Of a stretch of 47,831 bases of DNA, positions 31,244 through 39,858 are shown piece after piece. The position numbers and the translations under genes are program-made. How positions within the stretch are numbered: the stretch's first letter is position 1; each line of letters begins with the position of its first letter. The stretch lies in NCBI GenBank assembly GCA_902537275.1, contig CACBAW010000003.1, positions 1 through 47,831 of the forward strand, given 5' to 3'. The notes under the pieces were generated by a model. That model saw only the letters and a program-made list of their open reading frames with translations, had not been told where the DNA came from and made no database searches. The DNA is from an uncultured Synechococcaceae cyanobacterium (GTDB lineage Bacteria > Cyanobacteriota > Cyanobacteriia > PCC-6307 > Cyanobiaceae).

Positions 31244-31272
31244 AGAGGGCTTAAATTAGCCCTCTTTTTTTA
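31244..31272 (+). terminator. Strong intrinsic terminator
   Basis: An 8-bp perfect stem (AGAGGGCT / AGCCCTCT, 6-nt loop) followed by seven T and a purine. It terminates a plus-strand transcript from the 30.8-31.2 kb region. The nearest long plus-strand gene upstream is the WD40 gene, 650 nt away, so a short separate transcript is likely. Confidence 0.85.
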
Positions 31273-31328
31273 ATAAGATGACTTTCTTCTAGTTTTATAG
31301 ATAATGATTAAAACAATAAAATTTAAAA

Positions 31329-31604
31329 ATGGTTCGATATTATTGCCCATATTGCAATCCTAAATATCAATTTCAAAAACAATCTTCAAGAGGTAGTTTG
31401 ATTTGTGGATTATGCGGAGAGGATCTCGTAAAAAAACCATATATTAGGTTAAACCAGATAATCGCTTTAGTTGCTGCCTCATCATTACTTCTACCTCTGA
31501 TTTATACTTTCATTTTTTTAATTAAAAATAAAATAAATCCTCCTAATAAAAATTATCAAGCAAATGGTACTTTAATGATAATTATCAAAGAAAAAACTTC
31601 TTAA
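31329..31604 (+). CDS. Zinc-ribbon membrane protein
   Basis: 91 residues. Y-Y-C-P-Y-C and I-C-G-L-C-G (two CxxC) form a zinc ribbon, followed by a hydrophobic helix (I-A-L-V-A-A-S-S-L-L-L-P-L-I-Y). It resembles the design of the 6953-7174 protein but is not a close copy. A 12-bp palindrome (TGATAATTATCA) lies inside its 3' end. No family recognised. Confidence 0.62.
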   Translation: MVRYYCPYCNPKYQFQKQSSRGSLICGLCGEDLVKKPYIRLNQIIALVAASSLLLPLIYTFIFLIKNKINPPNKNYQANGTLMIIIKEKTS

Positions 31605-31626
31605 AACAATTAAAAATCTCGAGAGG

Positions 31627-31848
31627 TCAACCTCTACAAAGTGATTTATTTAAACAAGAATTCTTACTTTCAATATTTATTTGATCATCAATACTTTTTA
31701 ATTTGTTTATATTACTTGTTACTTTAACTTTTTGCTCACAATGATCTTTGCAACCACCATTAAATAAATTGTGTGCATATAAATTTGAAATATTCGTAAG
31801 TAATAAAAGAAAAATTATTTTATTAATTTGATAAAAATAAGAATTCAT
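31627..31848 (-). CDS. Small exported Cys-rich protein
   Basis: 73 residues. A signal peptide (I-I-F-L-L-L-L-T-N-I-S-N-L-Y-A) is followed by H-N-L-F-N-G-G-C-K-D-H-C and, near the end, N-S-C-L-N-K-S-L-C. Four Cys and two His in the mature part suggest disulfides or metal binding. The gene is near the zinc locus, but no regulatory site is visible. Not recognised. Confidence 0.58.
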   Translation of the reverse strand: MNSYFYQINKIIFLLLLTNISNLYAHNLFNGGCKDHCEQKVKVTSNINKLKSIDDQINIESKNSCLNKSLCRG

Positions 31849-31891
31849 TTTTATTATGTTATTCCCCGAATTAGTAAATAAATAGTATCAG

Positions 31892-32128
31892 TTAATTCCA
31901 AGGAGTGTTTATAAGTCCCCAGATATCGAAAAAGAAAAATAAAACTGCAATAACAACAAGATCCCATGCTCTTTCCCTAAAAGCCCAAGGCGCAATAAAA
32001 ACTTCGCCAAGTCCGTGAAGTGCCGCCCCTATCGGTAGATGATCAAGAACCAGCAAACTATGAGAGAGGATAAAAAGAAAGCTTGCGAAATATCTAAAAA
32101 AAACAAATTGCCAATTACTAGAACTCAT
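31892..32128 (-). CDS. Small two-helix membrane protein
   Basis: 78 residues from the ATG at 32128 (a longer frame starts at 32167 but adds a charged, unlike segment). Hydrophobic helices at about residues 7-24 and 55-71 flank G-A-A-L-H-G-L-G-E-V-F-I-A-P-W-A-F. Rich in aromatic residues. Not recognised. Confidence 0.58.
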   Translation of the reverse strand: MSSSNWQFVFFRYFASFLFILSHSLLVLDHLPIGAALHGLGEVFIAPWAFRERAWDLVVIAVLFFFFDIWGLINTPWN

Positions 32129-32257
32129 GCTTTTTAGATTTTTCAAGAAATATACTTCAACGATCAAAATAATGATATAGATCGAGTCAAGGGATATTAT
32201 TTTTGGTATCCATAAATACGAATAAAGATATAAAGCTAAAGTAAAAGTTACTAAACG

Positions 32258-33700
32258 ATGAAATATATGTTTTCAAGTTATCAGCCTAAAAATAGTTTTG
32301 ATGAATACTTTAAGGATAATGTTAACTCTGCCAGAGAAATATTGATTCCACTTCTTTCATCTTTGGATAATATGGGACTTGAAGAATTAAATAGAAATCA
32401 CTCTGCCGCAAAAAAATTATTACTAAGACATGGTGCAACTTTTAGATTAAACGATACTGGTTTAAAAGGTACTGAGAGAATATTACCTTTTGATCCACTT
32501 CCCAGAATAATTAGTAAAGATGATTGGGTAACATTAGAAAAAGGGCTAAAACAAAGGCTTGAGGCAATTGATTTATTCCTAGATGATATTTATAATTCTC
32601 AAAAAATAATAAATGATGGAATAATTCCAAGAGAATTAATAGAGAGCTCAGAAGGCTGGAGACCTCAGATGATAAATTTCAAACCTCCACTAAATAAATG
32701 GTGTCAAATTTCAGGGCTTGATTTAATAAGGGATAGAAAAGGAGATTGGCATGTTTTAGAAGATAATTTAAGGTGCCCTTCTGGGGTTGCTTATTTTTTA
32801 GAAAATAGATTAGTTATGAAAAATATTTTTCCTAATCTTTTCTCAGGAAGAATAGTAAAACCAATTGATGAATATCCATCATATCTTTTAAAAACGCTTC
32901 AAGAACTTGCTGTTTGGACTGATACTCCCAAGATAGTTCTACTAACTCCAGGAATTTTTAATAGTGCTTATTTTGAACATAGTTATCTAGCTCAAGAAAT
33001 GGGCATCCAACTAGTTCAAGGTCATGACTTAGTTTGTAATGACGATTATGTATATTTAAAAACTACCTCTGGATTAAAAAGAGTAGATGTTATTTACAGG
33101 CGAATTGATGATGATTTCTTAGATCCTCTTAATTTCAGAAAAGATTCTTGCCTTGGTGTTAACGGATTACTTGATGTTTTTAAGGCAGGTCATGTTGCTT
33201 TAGCAAATGCACCTGGGACTGGAATAGCAGATGACAAAATGATTTATTCTTTTGTTCCAAAAATGATTAAATATTATCTTGATGAAGAAATTATTATTAA
33301 AAATGTAGAAACGTATATTTGTCATTATCAAAAAGATCGAGAATATGTTCTAGAGAATTTATCAAAACTTGTTGTTAAGTCTGTCGCAGAAGCTGGGGGT
33401 TATGGAATGTTAATTGGCCCTCACTCAACAACGAGTGAGATAGAAGAATTCTCTAATAAAATTAAAAATAATCCCAGAAATTTCATAGCACAACCAACAT
33501 TAGAATTATCTACTGTGCCATCGTTATGTGAAGGAGAACTATATCCCTGTCATGTTGATTTAAGACCATATATCTTAAGAGGAAAAGATTCATGGGTTAG
33601 CCCGGGCGGGCTTACGAGGGTAGCATTAAAAAAAGGCTCATTAGTCGTTAATTCTTCTCAAGGTGGAGGATGCAAAGATACATGGGTCGTAGGCGAATAA
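32258..33700 (+). CDS. Circularly permuted ATP-grasp protein
   Basis: 480 residues of the CP_ATPgrasp family (DUF404/DUF407). Motifs include G-L-D-L-I-R-D-R-K-G-D-W-H-V-L-E-D-N-L-R, V-I-Y-R-R-I-D-D-D-F-L-D-P and A-G-G-Y-G-M-L-I-G-P. It is predicted to catalyse ATP-driven peptide-like bond formation, and is found with alpha-E and transglutaminase partners. It is followed after one base by the alpha-E gene. The product of the cassette is not known in this organism. Confidence 0.93.
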   Translation: MKYMFSSYQPKNSFDEYFKDNVNSAREILIPLLSSLDNMGLEELNRNHSAAKKLLLRHGATFRLNDTGLKGTERILPFDPLPRIISKDDWVTLEKGLKQRLEAIDLFLDDIYNSQKIINDGIIPRELIESSEGWRPQMINFKPPLNKWCQISGLDLIRDRKGDWHVLEDNLRCPSGVAYFLENRLVMKNIFPNLFSGRIVKPIDEYPSYLLKTLQELAVWTDTPKIVLLTPGIFNSAYFEHSYLAQEMGIQLVQGHDLVCNDDYVYLKTTSGLKRVDVIYRRIDDDFLDPLNFRKDSCLGVNGLLDVFKAGHVALANAPGTGIADDKMIYSFVPKMIKYYLDEEIIIKNVETYICHYQKDREYVLENLSKLVVKSVAEAGGYGMLIGPHSTTSEIEEFSNKIKNNPRNFIAQPTLELSTVPSLCEGELYPCHVDLRPYILRGKDSWVSPGGLTRVALKKGSLVVNSSQGGGCKDTWVVGE

Positions 33701-33701
33701 T

Positions 33702-34643
33702 ATGCTTTTAAGTCGTGTAGCAGAATCCCTTTATTGGATCAATCGTTATTTAGAACGGGCAGAAAACATATCTCGTTTCGTGGAAGTAAGTGAAGCAATG
33801 TCATTAGATTGTCCGCCAGGAAGTGCAGAACCTTGGCTCCCCTTAATTGATGCTTCAAGTGATAGAGAATCTTTTGATAAAAGATTCCCAGAGAAAAAAC
33901 CTGATGACGTTATTAATTTTTTAATAAGAGATCGTTTAAACCCAAACAGTATAATTTCTTGCATTCAAATGGCAAGAGAAAATGCGAGACAAATCAGAGA
34001 TGTCATGACCACTGAAATGTGGGAACAAATAAATATTTTATATTGGAATATGCAAGAAGGAGAGGCAATATGGAATAAACCAAGACAAGAACAATTAAGT
34101 GAAATAAGGAGGGAATGTCAGCTTTTTTATGGAATTACAGATGCGACGCTTAGCAAAGACCTCGCCTGGAGATTTAGCATTCTTGGAAGATTGATCGAAA
34201 GAGCTGACAAAACATCAAGAATTTTAGATGTTAAATACTATTTACTTCTACCCAGCTTAGATGAACTTGGAGGAGTTCTTGATGAGCTGCAATGGATTGC
34301 ACTTTTACGCTCAGCTGGAGCTTATCAAATGTTTAGGAAAGCAGTACAAAATTCTATAAAGCCTAATTCAGTTGCGAGATTTCTTTTACTTGATCCAATT
34401 TTTCCGAGATCAGTAAGATACTGTCTTGATGGGATAAGCAATACACTTAAAACGATAGATACCTTACCATCTACTGAAAATCCTTCAGAATTAGAATGCA
34501 TGAGAGGTTTGCTTAAAGCAAAGTGGAGTTATATCAGAATTGAAGATATAATCAATGATGGTTTACATGAGGCAATCGATTCATTGCAAATGGATTTAAA
34601 TAAATTGAATGATCTCATTCAAGAAAAATATTTTATTAATTAA
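33702..34643 (+). CDS. Alpha-E domain protein (DUF403)
   Basis: 313 residues, almost all helical. The start M-L-L-S-R-V-A-E-S-L-Y-W-I-N-R-Y-L-E-R-A is the hallmark of the alpha-E family, followed by R-E-N-A-R-Q-I-R-D and L-G-R-L-I-E-R-A-D-K-T-S-R. It acts with the ATP-grasp protein. One base separates their frames, so translation is probably coupled. Confidence 0.93.
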   Translation: MLLSRVAESLYWINRYLERAENISRFVEVSEAMSLDCPPGSAEPWLPLIDASSDRESFDKRFPEKKPDDVINFLIRDRLNPNSIISCIQMARENARQIRDVMTTEMWEQINILYWNMQEGEAIWNKPRQEQLSEIRRECQLFYGITDATLSKDLAWRFSILGRLIERADKTSRILDVKYYLLLPSLDELGGVLDELQWIALLRSAGAYQMFRKAVQNSIKPNSVARFLLLDPIFPRSVRYCLDGISNTLKTIDTLPSTENPSELECMRGLLKAKWSYIRIEDIINDGLHEAIDSLQMDLNKLNDLIQEKYFIN

Positions 34644-34654
34644 TAAGTTTATTA

Positions 34655-35512
34655 ATGAGAATTAAATACATTCACAAACTTGAATATAAATACGAAGACC
34701 CTGTTCAATTAGGCGAGCATAGATTATGTATAAAGCCAAGGTCAAATGGCTTTCAAAAACTAAGGAATTTTGAATTAAAAATAACCCCAGAACCAGAAAT
34801 TATTTATCCATTACTTGCTGCTAGCGGAGAAGAGATTAATAGAATCAGATTCAATGGATTTACAGATAATTTAATTATTGAATCAATCAGCGAAGTTGAA
34901 ACTATAAAACATCCAAATATTATTGATGGAGTTAAAAATAGAGATTTAACATTACCTTTTTGTAGAAGCATTATTAACAGAGATTTACAGGGAGCATTAG
35001 AGGGATGGATGCCAAATGGACAACATGATCCGTCTGCCGTAGAACTTGCCCAAGAAGCCTTAGCAGGAAGCATTAATAACGCATTATCATTTACCTACCA
35101 ACTTATAGAGATTATTCAAGATCGAGTTAAATATACCAAAAGACATACTGGTCCAGCATGGCCGGCCAGCAGAACACTTAGAGAACGTATAGGTTCATGC
35201 AGAGATTTAGCAATGCTGATGGTTGAGTCTTGCAGGTCTATAGGTATCCCAAGTAGGTTTGTAAGTGGTTATCATTTTGAAGATCCGTTACCCTCTGAGT
35301 TGGATTTACACGCTTGGGCTGAATTATATATTCCAGGAGCTGGTTGGAGAGGTTTTGATCCAAGCGGAAAAGGGTTAATAGATGATAGATATTTAACATT
35401 GGTATCCTCTTCAAAATCTAATTTAACTTCTGTAATTACGGGAAACTTTATAGGGAAAAATAATTTAGAAAATTCTTTATCCTGGGAAATCAAACCTCTT
35501 GACATTAAATAA
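34655..35512 (+). CDS. Transglutaminase-like cysteine protease-fold protein
   Basis: 285 residues. The N-terminal beta domain (Y-K-Y-E-D-P-V-Q-L-G-E-H-R-L) precedes a transglutaminase core with the triad: Cys in R-E-R-I-G-S-C-R-D-L-A-M-L, His in D-L-H-A-W-A-E-L-Y and Asp in G-F-D-P-S. Eleven nt after the alpha-E gene, completing the three-gene cassette. Predicted to cleave or join peptide amides; no signal peptide. Confidence 0.93.
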   Translation: MRIKYIHKLEYKYEDPVQLGEHRLCIKPRSNGFQKLRNFELKITPEPEIIYPLLAASGEEINRIRFNGFTDNLIIESISEVETIKHPNIIDGVKNRDLTLPFCRSIINRDLQGALEGWMPNGQHDPSAVELAQEALAGSINNALSFTYQLIEIIQDRVKYTKRHTGPAWPASRTLRERIGSCRDLAMLMVESCRSIGIPSRFVSGYHFEDPLPSELDLHAWAELYIPGAGWRGFDPSGKGLIDDRYLTLVSSSKSNLTSVITGNFIGKNNLENSLSWEIKPLDIK

Positions 35513-35635
35513 ACACTTAATTTTTAATCTTTTAAATAACAAAAAAATAAATAATAATATGTTTCTTTTTTAGTGTTAATTGATACGTTCTTAGATATAT
35601 ATATCTGTTTTCATTTGTTTAATCTTTAAAGAAAA

Positions 35636-36157
35636 TTGAACTCAAGTTTAGAAATTCCAGTTATCAAATCAAATAAATCAAAAATGTTTGAATTGATAAG
35701 TTATGAAAAATTTCGCGATACAAAAGATGTCAGATTTTTTGATATTAGTGTTAATGAATCAAATTATAGAGATCTAGTTATTCACAGTGGTCCTGCAGTT
35801 AGTCCTCCAAATGATGAAGATTTTAATAATTGGCAATTTTACATACATCACAATCAAGAAGATAATTTATTAGCTATCTCTGGGGGTAGAACGTTTTTTC
35901 TTGTCAACTTTGGTTGGGATTATCCTTTTTATAAAGTTAGATTAGAATCTTGTGGATATATTTTAAGGATACCTAGAGGAACTTTTCATAGATCGGTATC
36001 TGATGAAAACGGTTCCATCGTTTTAAATCAAGCCATAAGGGATGAAGGCGGTACAGTTGAATCTGAATTCAAAGTTACAAATAGCAAAGATAACAAAAAA
36101 CTTCTAGATTGTATAACTAACTTAGAGCCTAGATTTAAAATTTATAGTGTTAAATAA
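35636..36157 (+). CDS. Cupin-like protein
   Basis: 173 residues from a TTG start; an ATG at residue 17 (35684) is the alternative. A beta-rich core reads W-Q-F-Y-I-H-H-N-Q-E-D-N, then F-F-L-V-N-F-G-W-D-Y, and L-R-I-P-R-G-T-F-H-R-S-V-S-D-E-N-G. The last has the P-x-G-x-x-H pattern of cupin motif 2, and I-H-H provides possible metal ligands in motif 1. Function unknown. No gene pairing is evident. Confidence 0.72.
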   Translation: MNSSLEIPVIKSNKSKMFELISYEKFRDTKDVRFFDISVNESNYRDLVIHSGPAVSPPNDEDFNNWQFYIHHNQEDNLLAISGGRTFFLVNFGWDYPFYKVRLESCGYILRIPRGTFHRSVSDENGSIVLNQAIRDEGGTVESEFKVTNSKDNKKLLDCITNLEPRFKIYSVK

Positions 36158-36240
36158 TCTTAAAAAGGGATTCTAAATTTATTCACCGATTTTAAAAATT
36201 ATCTATTTGTTATAAAATAAAATGAATCAAATTTTTCAAA

Positions 36241-36759
36241 ATGAAATTTTTTAGGTTTTTAAAATATTTTTTATGCATAACTTTTTCTTTCTTAGTGTTA
36301 TCCTCTCCAGTTTTTGCTGGGGCGAATGTTGCTGTTAAAGGAGAAGGAGATGAAGTACCAAGTTATGTAAGATCTAATATTACAGGATATAATTTCCATG
36401 GTGAGGATCTTCATTTGTCTTCTATAGCTGGAGCAGTGGCAAGAGACGCAGATTTTAGTGATGTTGATTTACATGGGACAACCTTAACCCTATCTGATTT
36501 AAAAGGTTCTAATTTAAATGGAATCGATCTGACCGATACTCTTTCTGATCGAGTTAATTTCCAAAAAACAGATCTTAGAAATGCTGTTTTAATAAATATG
36601 ATCGCCTCAGGTAGCAGTTTTGCGGGAGCTCGAATAGAAGGAGCAGATTTTTCTTACGCTATTCTTGATAGCGAAGACCAAAGAAATCTTTGTAAAATTG
36701 CTGATGGGATCAATCCAACAACAGGCGTTTCAACCAGAGAAAGTCTTGAGTGTAGTTAG
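36241..36759 (+). CDS. Pentapeptide-repeat protein, probably lumenal
   Basis: 172 residues. A signal peptide ([18 protein letters not shown]) is followed by a run of pentapeptide units (A-D-F-S-D, L-N-G-I-D, T-D-L-R-N, A-D-F-S-Y). The C terminus [19 protein letters not shown] is typical of thylakoid-lumen pentapeptide proteins, with two Cys that may form a disulfide. Role unknown. Confidence 0.87.
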   Translation: MKFFRFLKYFLCITFSFLVLSSPVFAGANVAVKGEGDEVPSYVRSNITGYNFHGEDLHLSSIAGAVARDADFSDVDLHGTTLTLSDLKGSNLNGIDLTDTLSDRVNFQKTDLRNAVLINMIASGSSFAGARIEGADFSYAILDSEDQRNLCKIADGINPTTGVSTRESLECS

Positions 36760-36782
36760 AACAAAAACTATAAGTAAACTTT

Positions 36783-37136
36783 TTATAAATAAACTTTCTT
36801 ACCATTATTAAATTTATAAATCCTTTGTTCATCATCTTGAAATATCATTTCACCATTTAATTTTGATTTCTTAAATTTTGAAAGCCTTGCTCTGTGAATA
36901 TTAGATTTCCTATTAATATTGTCTTCGTTATCATAACTCCCAATATAGATATTTATATTAGGGTTTGAAAAGGTTTTTTCTTCCTCTCTTAAAAAAATTC
37001 TTTCAATATTTGTTTGCGTGCTTTGAAGTTTATTTTTAAATTTGTTTAATTTTAAGTTCTTTGATTTTTTAGATTTAATTTTTTTGTATACCAAAAAAAT
37101 AACTCCTAAAATTAGAAAAAATAAAAATATATTCAT
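36783..37136 (-). CDS. N-terminally anchored basic protein
   Basis: 117 residues. One helix at residues 2-17 (I-F-L-F-F-L-I-L-G-V-I-F-L-V-Y), then a Lys-rich segment and a charged body ending in a beta-rich stretch (I-Y-K-F-N-N-G-K-K-V-Y). Follows the next minus-strand gene by 3 nt. Not recognised. Confidence 0.58.
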   Translation of the reverse strand: MNIFLFFLILGVIFLVYKKIKSKKSKNLKLNKFKNKLQSTQTNIERIFLREEEKTFSNPNINIYIGSYDNEDNINRKSNIHRARLSKFKKSKLNGEMIFQDDEQRIYKFNNGKKVYL

Positions 37137-37139
37137 TAA

Positions 37140-37331
37140 CTATTTAATTTTTATTTTAATATCTACGCCTAAGTTACTTTTAGTAGTTAATATTTCTTTT
37201 TTTAAGATTCCATAAGTAAAAATTCTAGATAAAGTTTTCAAAGATTTAAAAACCAAAAAAACAGTAAATAAAAAGAAAACAATAATATTTTCTACAAGAA
37301 TATTTTTATTTTTACTATCTAGATTGCTCAT
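37140..37331 (-). CDS. Small single-pass membrane protein
   Basis: 63 residues, one helix (I-I-V-F-F-L-F-T-V-F-L-V-F) near the N terminus and a basic tail (K-I-K-I-K). It lies between the PfkB gene and the 36783 gene on the same strand with very short gaps (16 and 3 nt), so the three may form one transcript. Confidence 0.52.
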   Translation of the reverse strand: MSNLDSKNKNILVENIIVFFLFTVFLVFKSLKTLSRIFTYGILKKEILTTKSNLGVDIKIKIK

Positions 37332-37347
37332 GTAATTATTAATTCAA

Positions 37348-38217
37348 TTATTTTTCACCATTATTTGCATATGGTCCGAAAAATTCACTAGCGTCTCTTC
37401 CCATTACTTTAGCAAGATTTAAACTTTTATCTATATCCCATTTAGATGCCATTCCATAAAGAATACCCGCAGCAAAAGAATCACCACATCCATAAGAATC
37501 AACCTTTAATTTTTTGTTTTTAAGTGCCTCATATCTTCCTCCTGGGAATATTATGCCTCCCTTCTCTCCCTCGGTTTTAATAGTATATTTGGGTTTTAAC
37601 GATAATTCAGAAAAAGAAAAAACTTCTCCGGGATCAAGATTGCTGCCTATTAATCCATCTAAAAGAACATTTGAATTATTAATTATATTTAATCCTACCC
37701 TTGGTGTTGTACACAGTATTGAAGCTGATCTAGCCATTTTAAAAATCTCTGAATCAGATGCAGTAATAAAAATTCCGTCCATTTTTTTTAAAATATTCCA
37801 TTCTAAATTGTCTTTATGATTTGGAGCTAACCTTTCTCCAATAACTGTTATTGCTCTTTCACCTTGAGAGTCAATTAAACTAAATCCTCTTCTAGTTGGT
37901 TTATCACGCCAAGCTACATGCAACTTAATTCCCATATTTGAGAGAATCTTGAAACACTTATCTCCATAATCATCATTACCTAATGACGTAAAAAAATGAA
38001 TTTGGTTTAAAGTTAAATCAGAAAGTATTTTCGCGATAATAGATCCACCACCAGCTGGATACTCAATAGACTTTTCAGAATGAGAAATGACTCCGGGTTT
38101 TGGTAATCGATCAACCTTTAAAAAATTTATCCACTCAACATGACCAACAACGGCAAAATTTAAATTTCCTTTTTTAAATTTACAGTCTTCAACTTTATTA
38201 TTCTTTTCAACAACCAT
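37348..38217 (-). CDS. PfkB-family sugar or nucleoside kinase
   Basis: 289 residues of the ribokinase fold. The N-terminal G-G-G-S-I-I-A-K substrate loop, R-G-F-S-L-I-D-S-Q-G-E-R-A, and the catalytic D-S-Y-G-C-G-D-S-F-A-A-G near residues 241-250 (Asp246 as base) are seen. PfkB kinases phosphorylate sugars, adenosine and similar alcohols; the substrate here is not clear. Confidence 0.9.
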   Translation of the reverse strand: MVVEKNNKVEDCKFKKGNLNFAVVGHVEWINFLKVDRLPKPGVISHSEKSIEYPAGGGSIIAKILSDLTLNQIHFFTSLGNDDYGDKCFKILSNMGIKLHVAWRDKPTRRGFSLIDSQGERAITVIGERLAPNHKDNLEWNILKKMDGIFITASDSEIFKMARSASILCTTPRVGLNIINNSNVLLDGLIGSNLDPGEVFSFSELSLKPKYTIKTEGEKGGIIFPGGRYEALKNKKLKVDSYGCGDSFAAGILYGMASKWDIDKSLNLAKVMGRDASEFFGPYANNGEK

Positions 38218-38258
38218 AAGCCTTTAAATACTATTATTAAAAGAAATATTTTTGACAA

Positions 38259-38630
38259 GTGAATTCATTTAACATTTTAAAAGATAATAAACAGATACTA
38301 TCTTTCCTTTACCTTTTTCTATCAATTTTGGGGGCAGTTCTGCCAATGTTGGCAAATTTCGAATTTGCTAGGGAATATGGAAACAGCTTTGATATAAATA
38401 ACTTCATTTCTTTAGCGAATGCAAACCCTGCAGCTCAGTCAATTTCTAGAGACTTATTAATAGGTGCAAGCGCAATTTTTATATGGATAGTTAATGAATC
38501 AAAAAAACTAAACATGAAGAATATGTGGGTTGTATACATTGGAACTTTTCTTATAGCCTTCGCATTCTCTGCACCTTTTTTCTTATTTCTAAGAGAAAGA
38601 AGAATTATTGAATTAGAAAAGATTAATTAA
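38259..38630 (+). CDS. DUF2834-type three-helix membrane protein
   Basis: 123 residues from a GTG start. Three helices at about residues 12-30, 66-79 and 87-107, with the family features P-M-L-A-N-F-E-F-A-R-E and A-N-P-A-A-Q-S-I-S-R-D-L-L. Function unknown. Its stop overlaps the end of the convergent MFS gene by 4 nt. Confidence 0.75.
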   Translation: MNSFNILKDNKQILSFLYLFLSILGAVLPMLANFEFAREYGNSFDINNFISLANANPAAQSISRDLLIGASAIFIWIVNESKKLNMKNMWVVYIGTFLIAFAFSAPFFLFLRERRIIELEKIN

Positions 38631-39856
38631 AATAATCTCTTAAGTAGAATTGTAAATGCAATTAAGCAACTACAAGAAATTGAAAGCCAGATTATTGAAG
38701 CATAACCAAATAGATCTAATATGCGTCCTGAAATAAATGGTCCAAAAAAATAACCCATAGCGAAACATTGTGATAGTAGAGCAAGTGCAAAACCTTTTTT
38801 ATTTGAAGGAGCTATTCTGAAAACGACATCTGTTGATGTTGGAAGAAATGAAGCAGTCCCTAAACTTACTAAAATCAATGCCAAAGAAATTAAATAAAAC
38901 GCTGGGATATTTAAATAACTAGAAATAAATAATAAAAATGAAGCGAAAGAGAAATTTATTAAACTAAATTTCAAGCCAAATAATCTTTCTTTCTTGGATA
39001 TCCAAGAACCGACAGGCCATTGTAGAAATAACAATAAAATTAACTGAATAGAAATTATAAGACTAATAATTTCTTTGCTTAATGCAGCTCGATATACTCC
39101 ACCTTTAACAAGATCCAGAGGCAAAGTTACTTGTATCAAGGCTAAAGAGGTAGTTATCAATAAAATAGATAAAATTATTATTGTTGAATTTTTATTCCAT
39201 TTTAGTTGTCCCTGATTAATTGGATCTACTAATTTTTTTTGAAAATTTTCAAAGTTTCTTTTTATAGAAGAACTATTTCTAGATATTAGATACGTGATAA
39301 CTAACATGCAAAATATATCATTTATAAATATTGATTTAGGATACAAAAAATTCGTCATATACCCCCCTAAGAATACCCCTAGAAATATTCCTAAAGCTTC
39401 CGAACTTCTTACAAGGGCATAAGCTTTACGTGTTTCGATAGGATGACAAAAATAGGGTACACCAAACTCGGCAGCAGGCCAATATATTCCTGCAGCAGCC
39501 CCAACAAGTGATTGTCCAATTATGTACAAAAAAGTATCTCTTGAAAAAATGAGGAATAAGCTAGCGGCAATACTTAGTATTGAAGAAGTAATTATCGGAA
39601 ATTGTATTTTTCCCGTTTTATTAAGATAATTACCTGTAAAGAGTCTTGTTACGGTTCCAATTATTGCTGAAATGGTAAATCCCAAGCCAATATCTGTCGC
39701 CGATAATCCTAGGTTATTAAAAATAAGTGATGTTAAATAAATAACACCTCCTGCTCCAAATGCAGCGAAAAATCTTATCTTGGTTATTAACCTCAAATGA
39801 TAAGGAAATTGAATCCACCAATTTTTGCTAATTTGTAAACTATTTGGACTAATCAC
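38627..39856 (-). CDS. MFS transporter
   Basis: 409 residues with about twelve hydrophobic helices. The cytoplasmic-loop motif T-R-L-F-T-G-N-Y-L-N-K-T-G-K between helices 2 and 3 is the MFS signature region, and G-A-A-A-G-I-Y-W-P-A resembles the drug-exporter type. Starts at GTG, with no nearby ATG. Substrate unknown. Its start codon is 2 bp from the divergent hydrolase start. Confidence 0.88.
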   Translation of the reverse strand: MISPNSLQISKNWWIQFPYHLRLITKIRFFAAFGAGGVIYLTSLIFNNLGLSATDIGLGFTISAIIGTVTRLFTGNYLNKTGKIQFPIITSSILSIAASLFLIFSRDTFLYIIGQSLVGAAAGIYWPAAEFGVPYFCHPIETRKAYALVRSSEALGIFLGVFLGGYMTNFLYPKSIFINDIFCMLVITYLISRNSSSIKRNFENFQKKLVDPINQGQLKWNKNSTIIILSILLITTSLALIQVTLPLDLVKGGVYRAALSKEIISLIISIQLILLLFLQWPVGSWISKKERLFGLKFSLINFSFASFLLFISSYLNIPAFYLISLALILVSLGTASFLPTSTDVVFRIAPSNKKGFALALLSQCFAMGYFFGPFISGRILDLFGYASIIWLSISCSCLIAFTILLKRLF

Positions 39857-39858
39857 TA

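Noticed and set aside
31146-31272. A tRNA, tmRNA or SRP RNA in the spacer
   Set aside because: No acceptor stem, CCA end, T-loop or the conserved SRP tetraloop sequence could be found. Only the terminator is clear.
31576-31587. TGATAATTATCA as an operator
   Set aside because: It lies inside the 3' end of a coding region and no gene start follows at a suitable distance.
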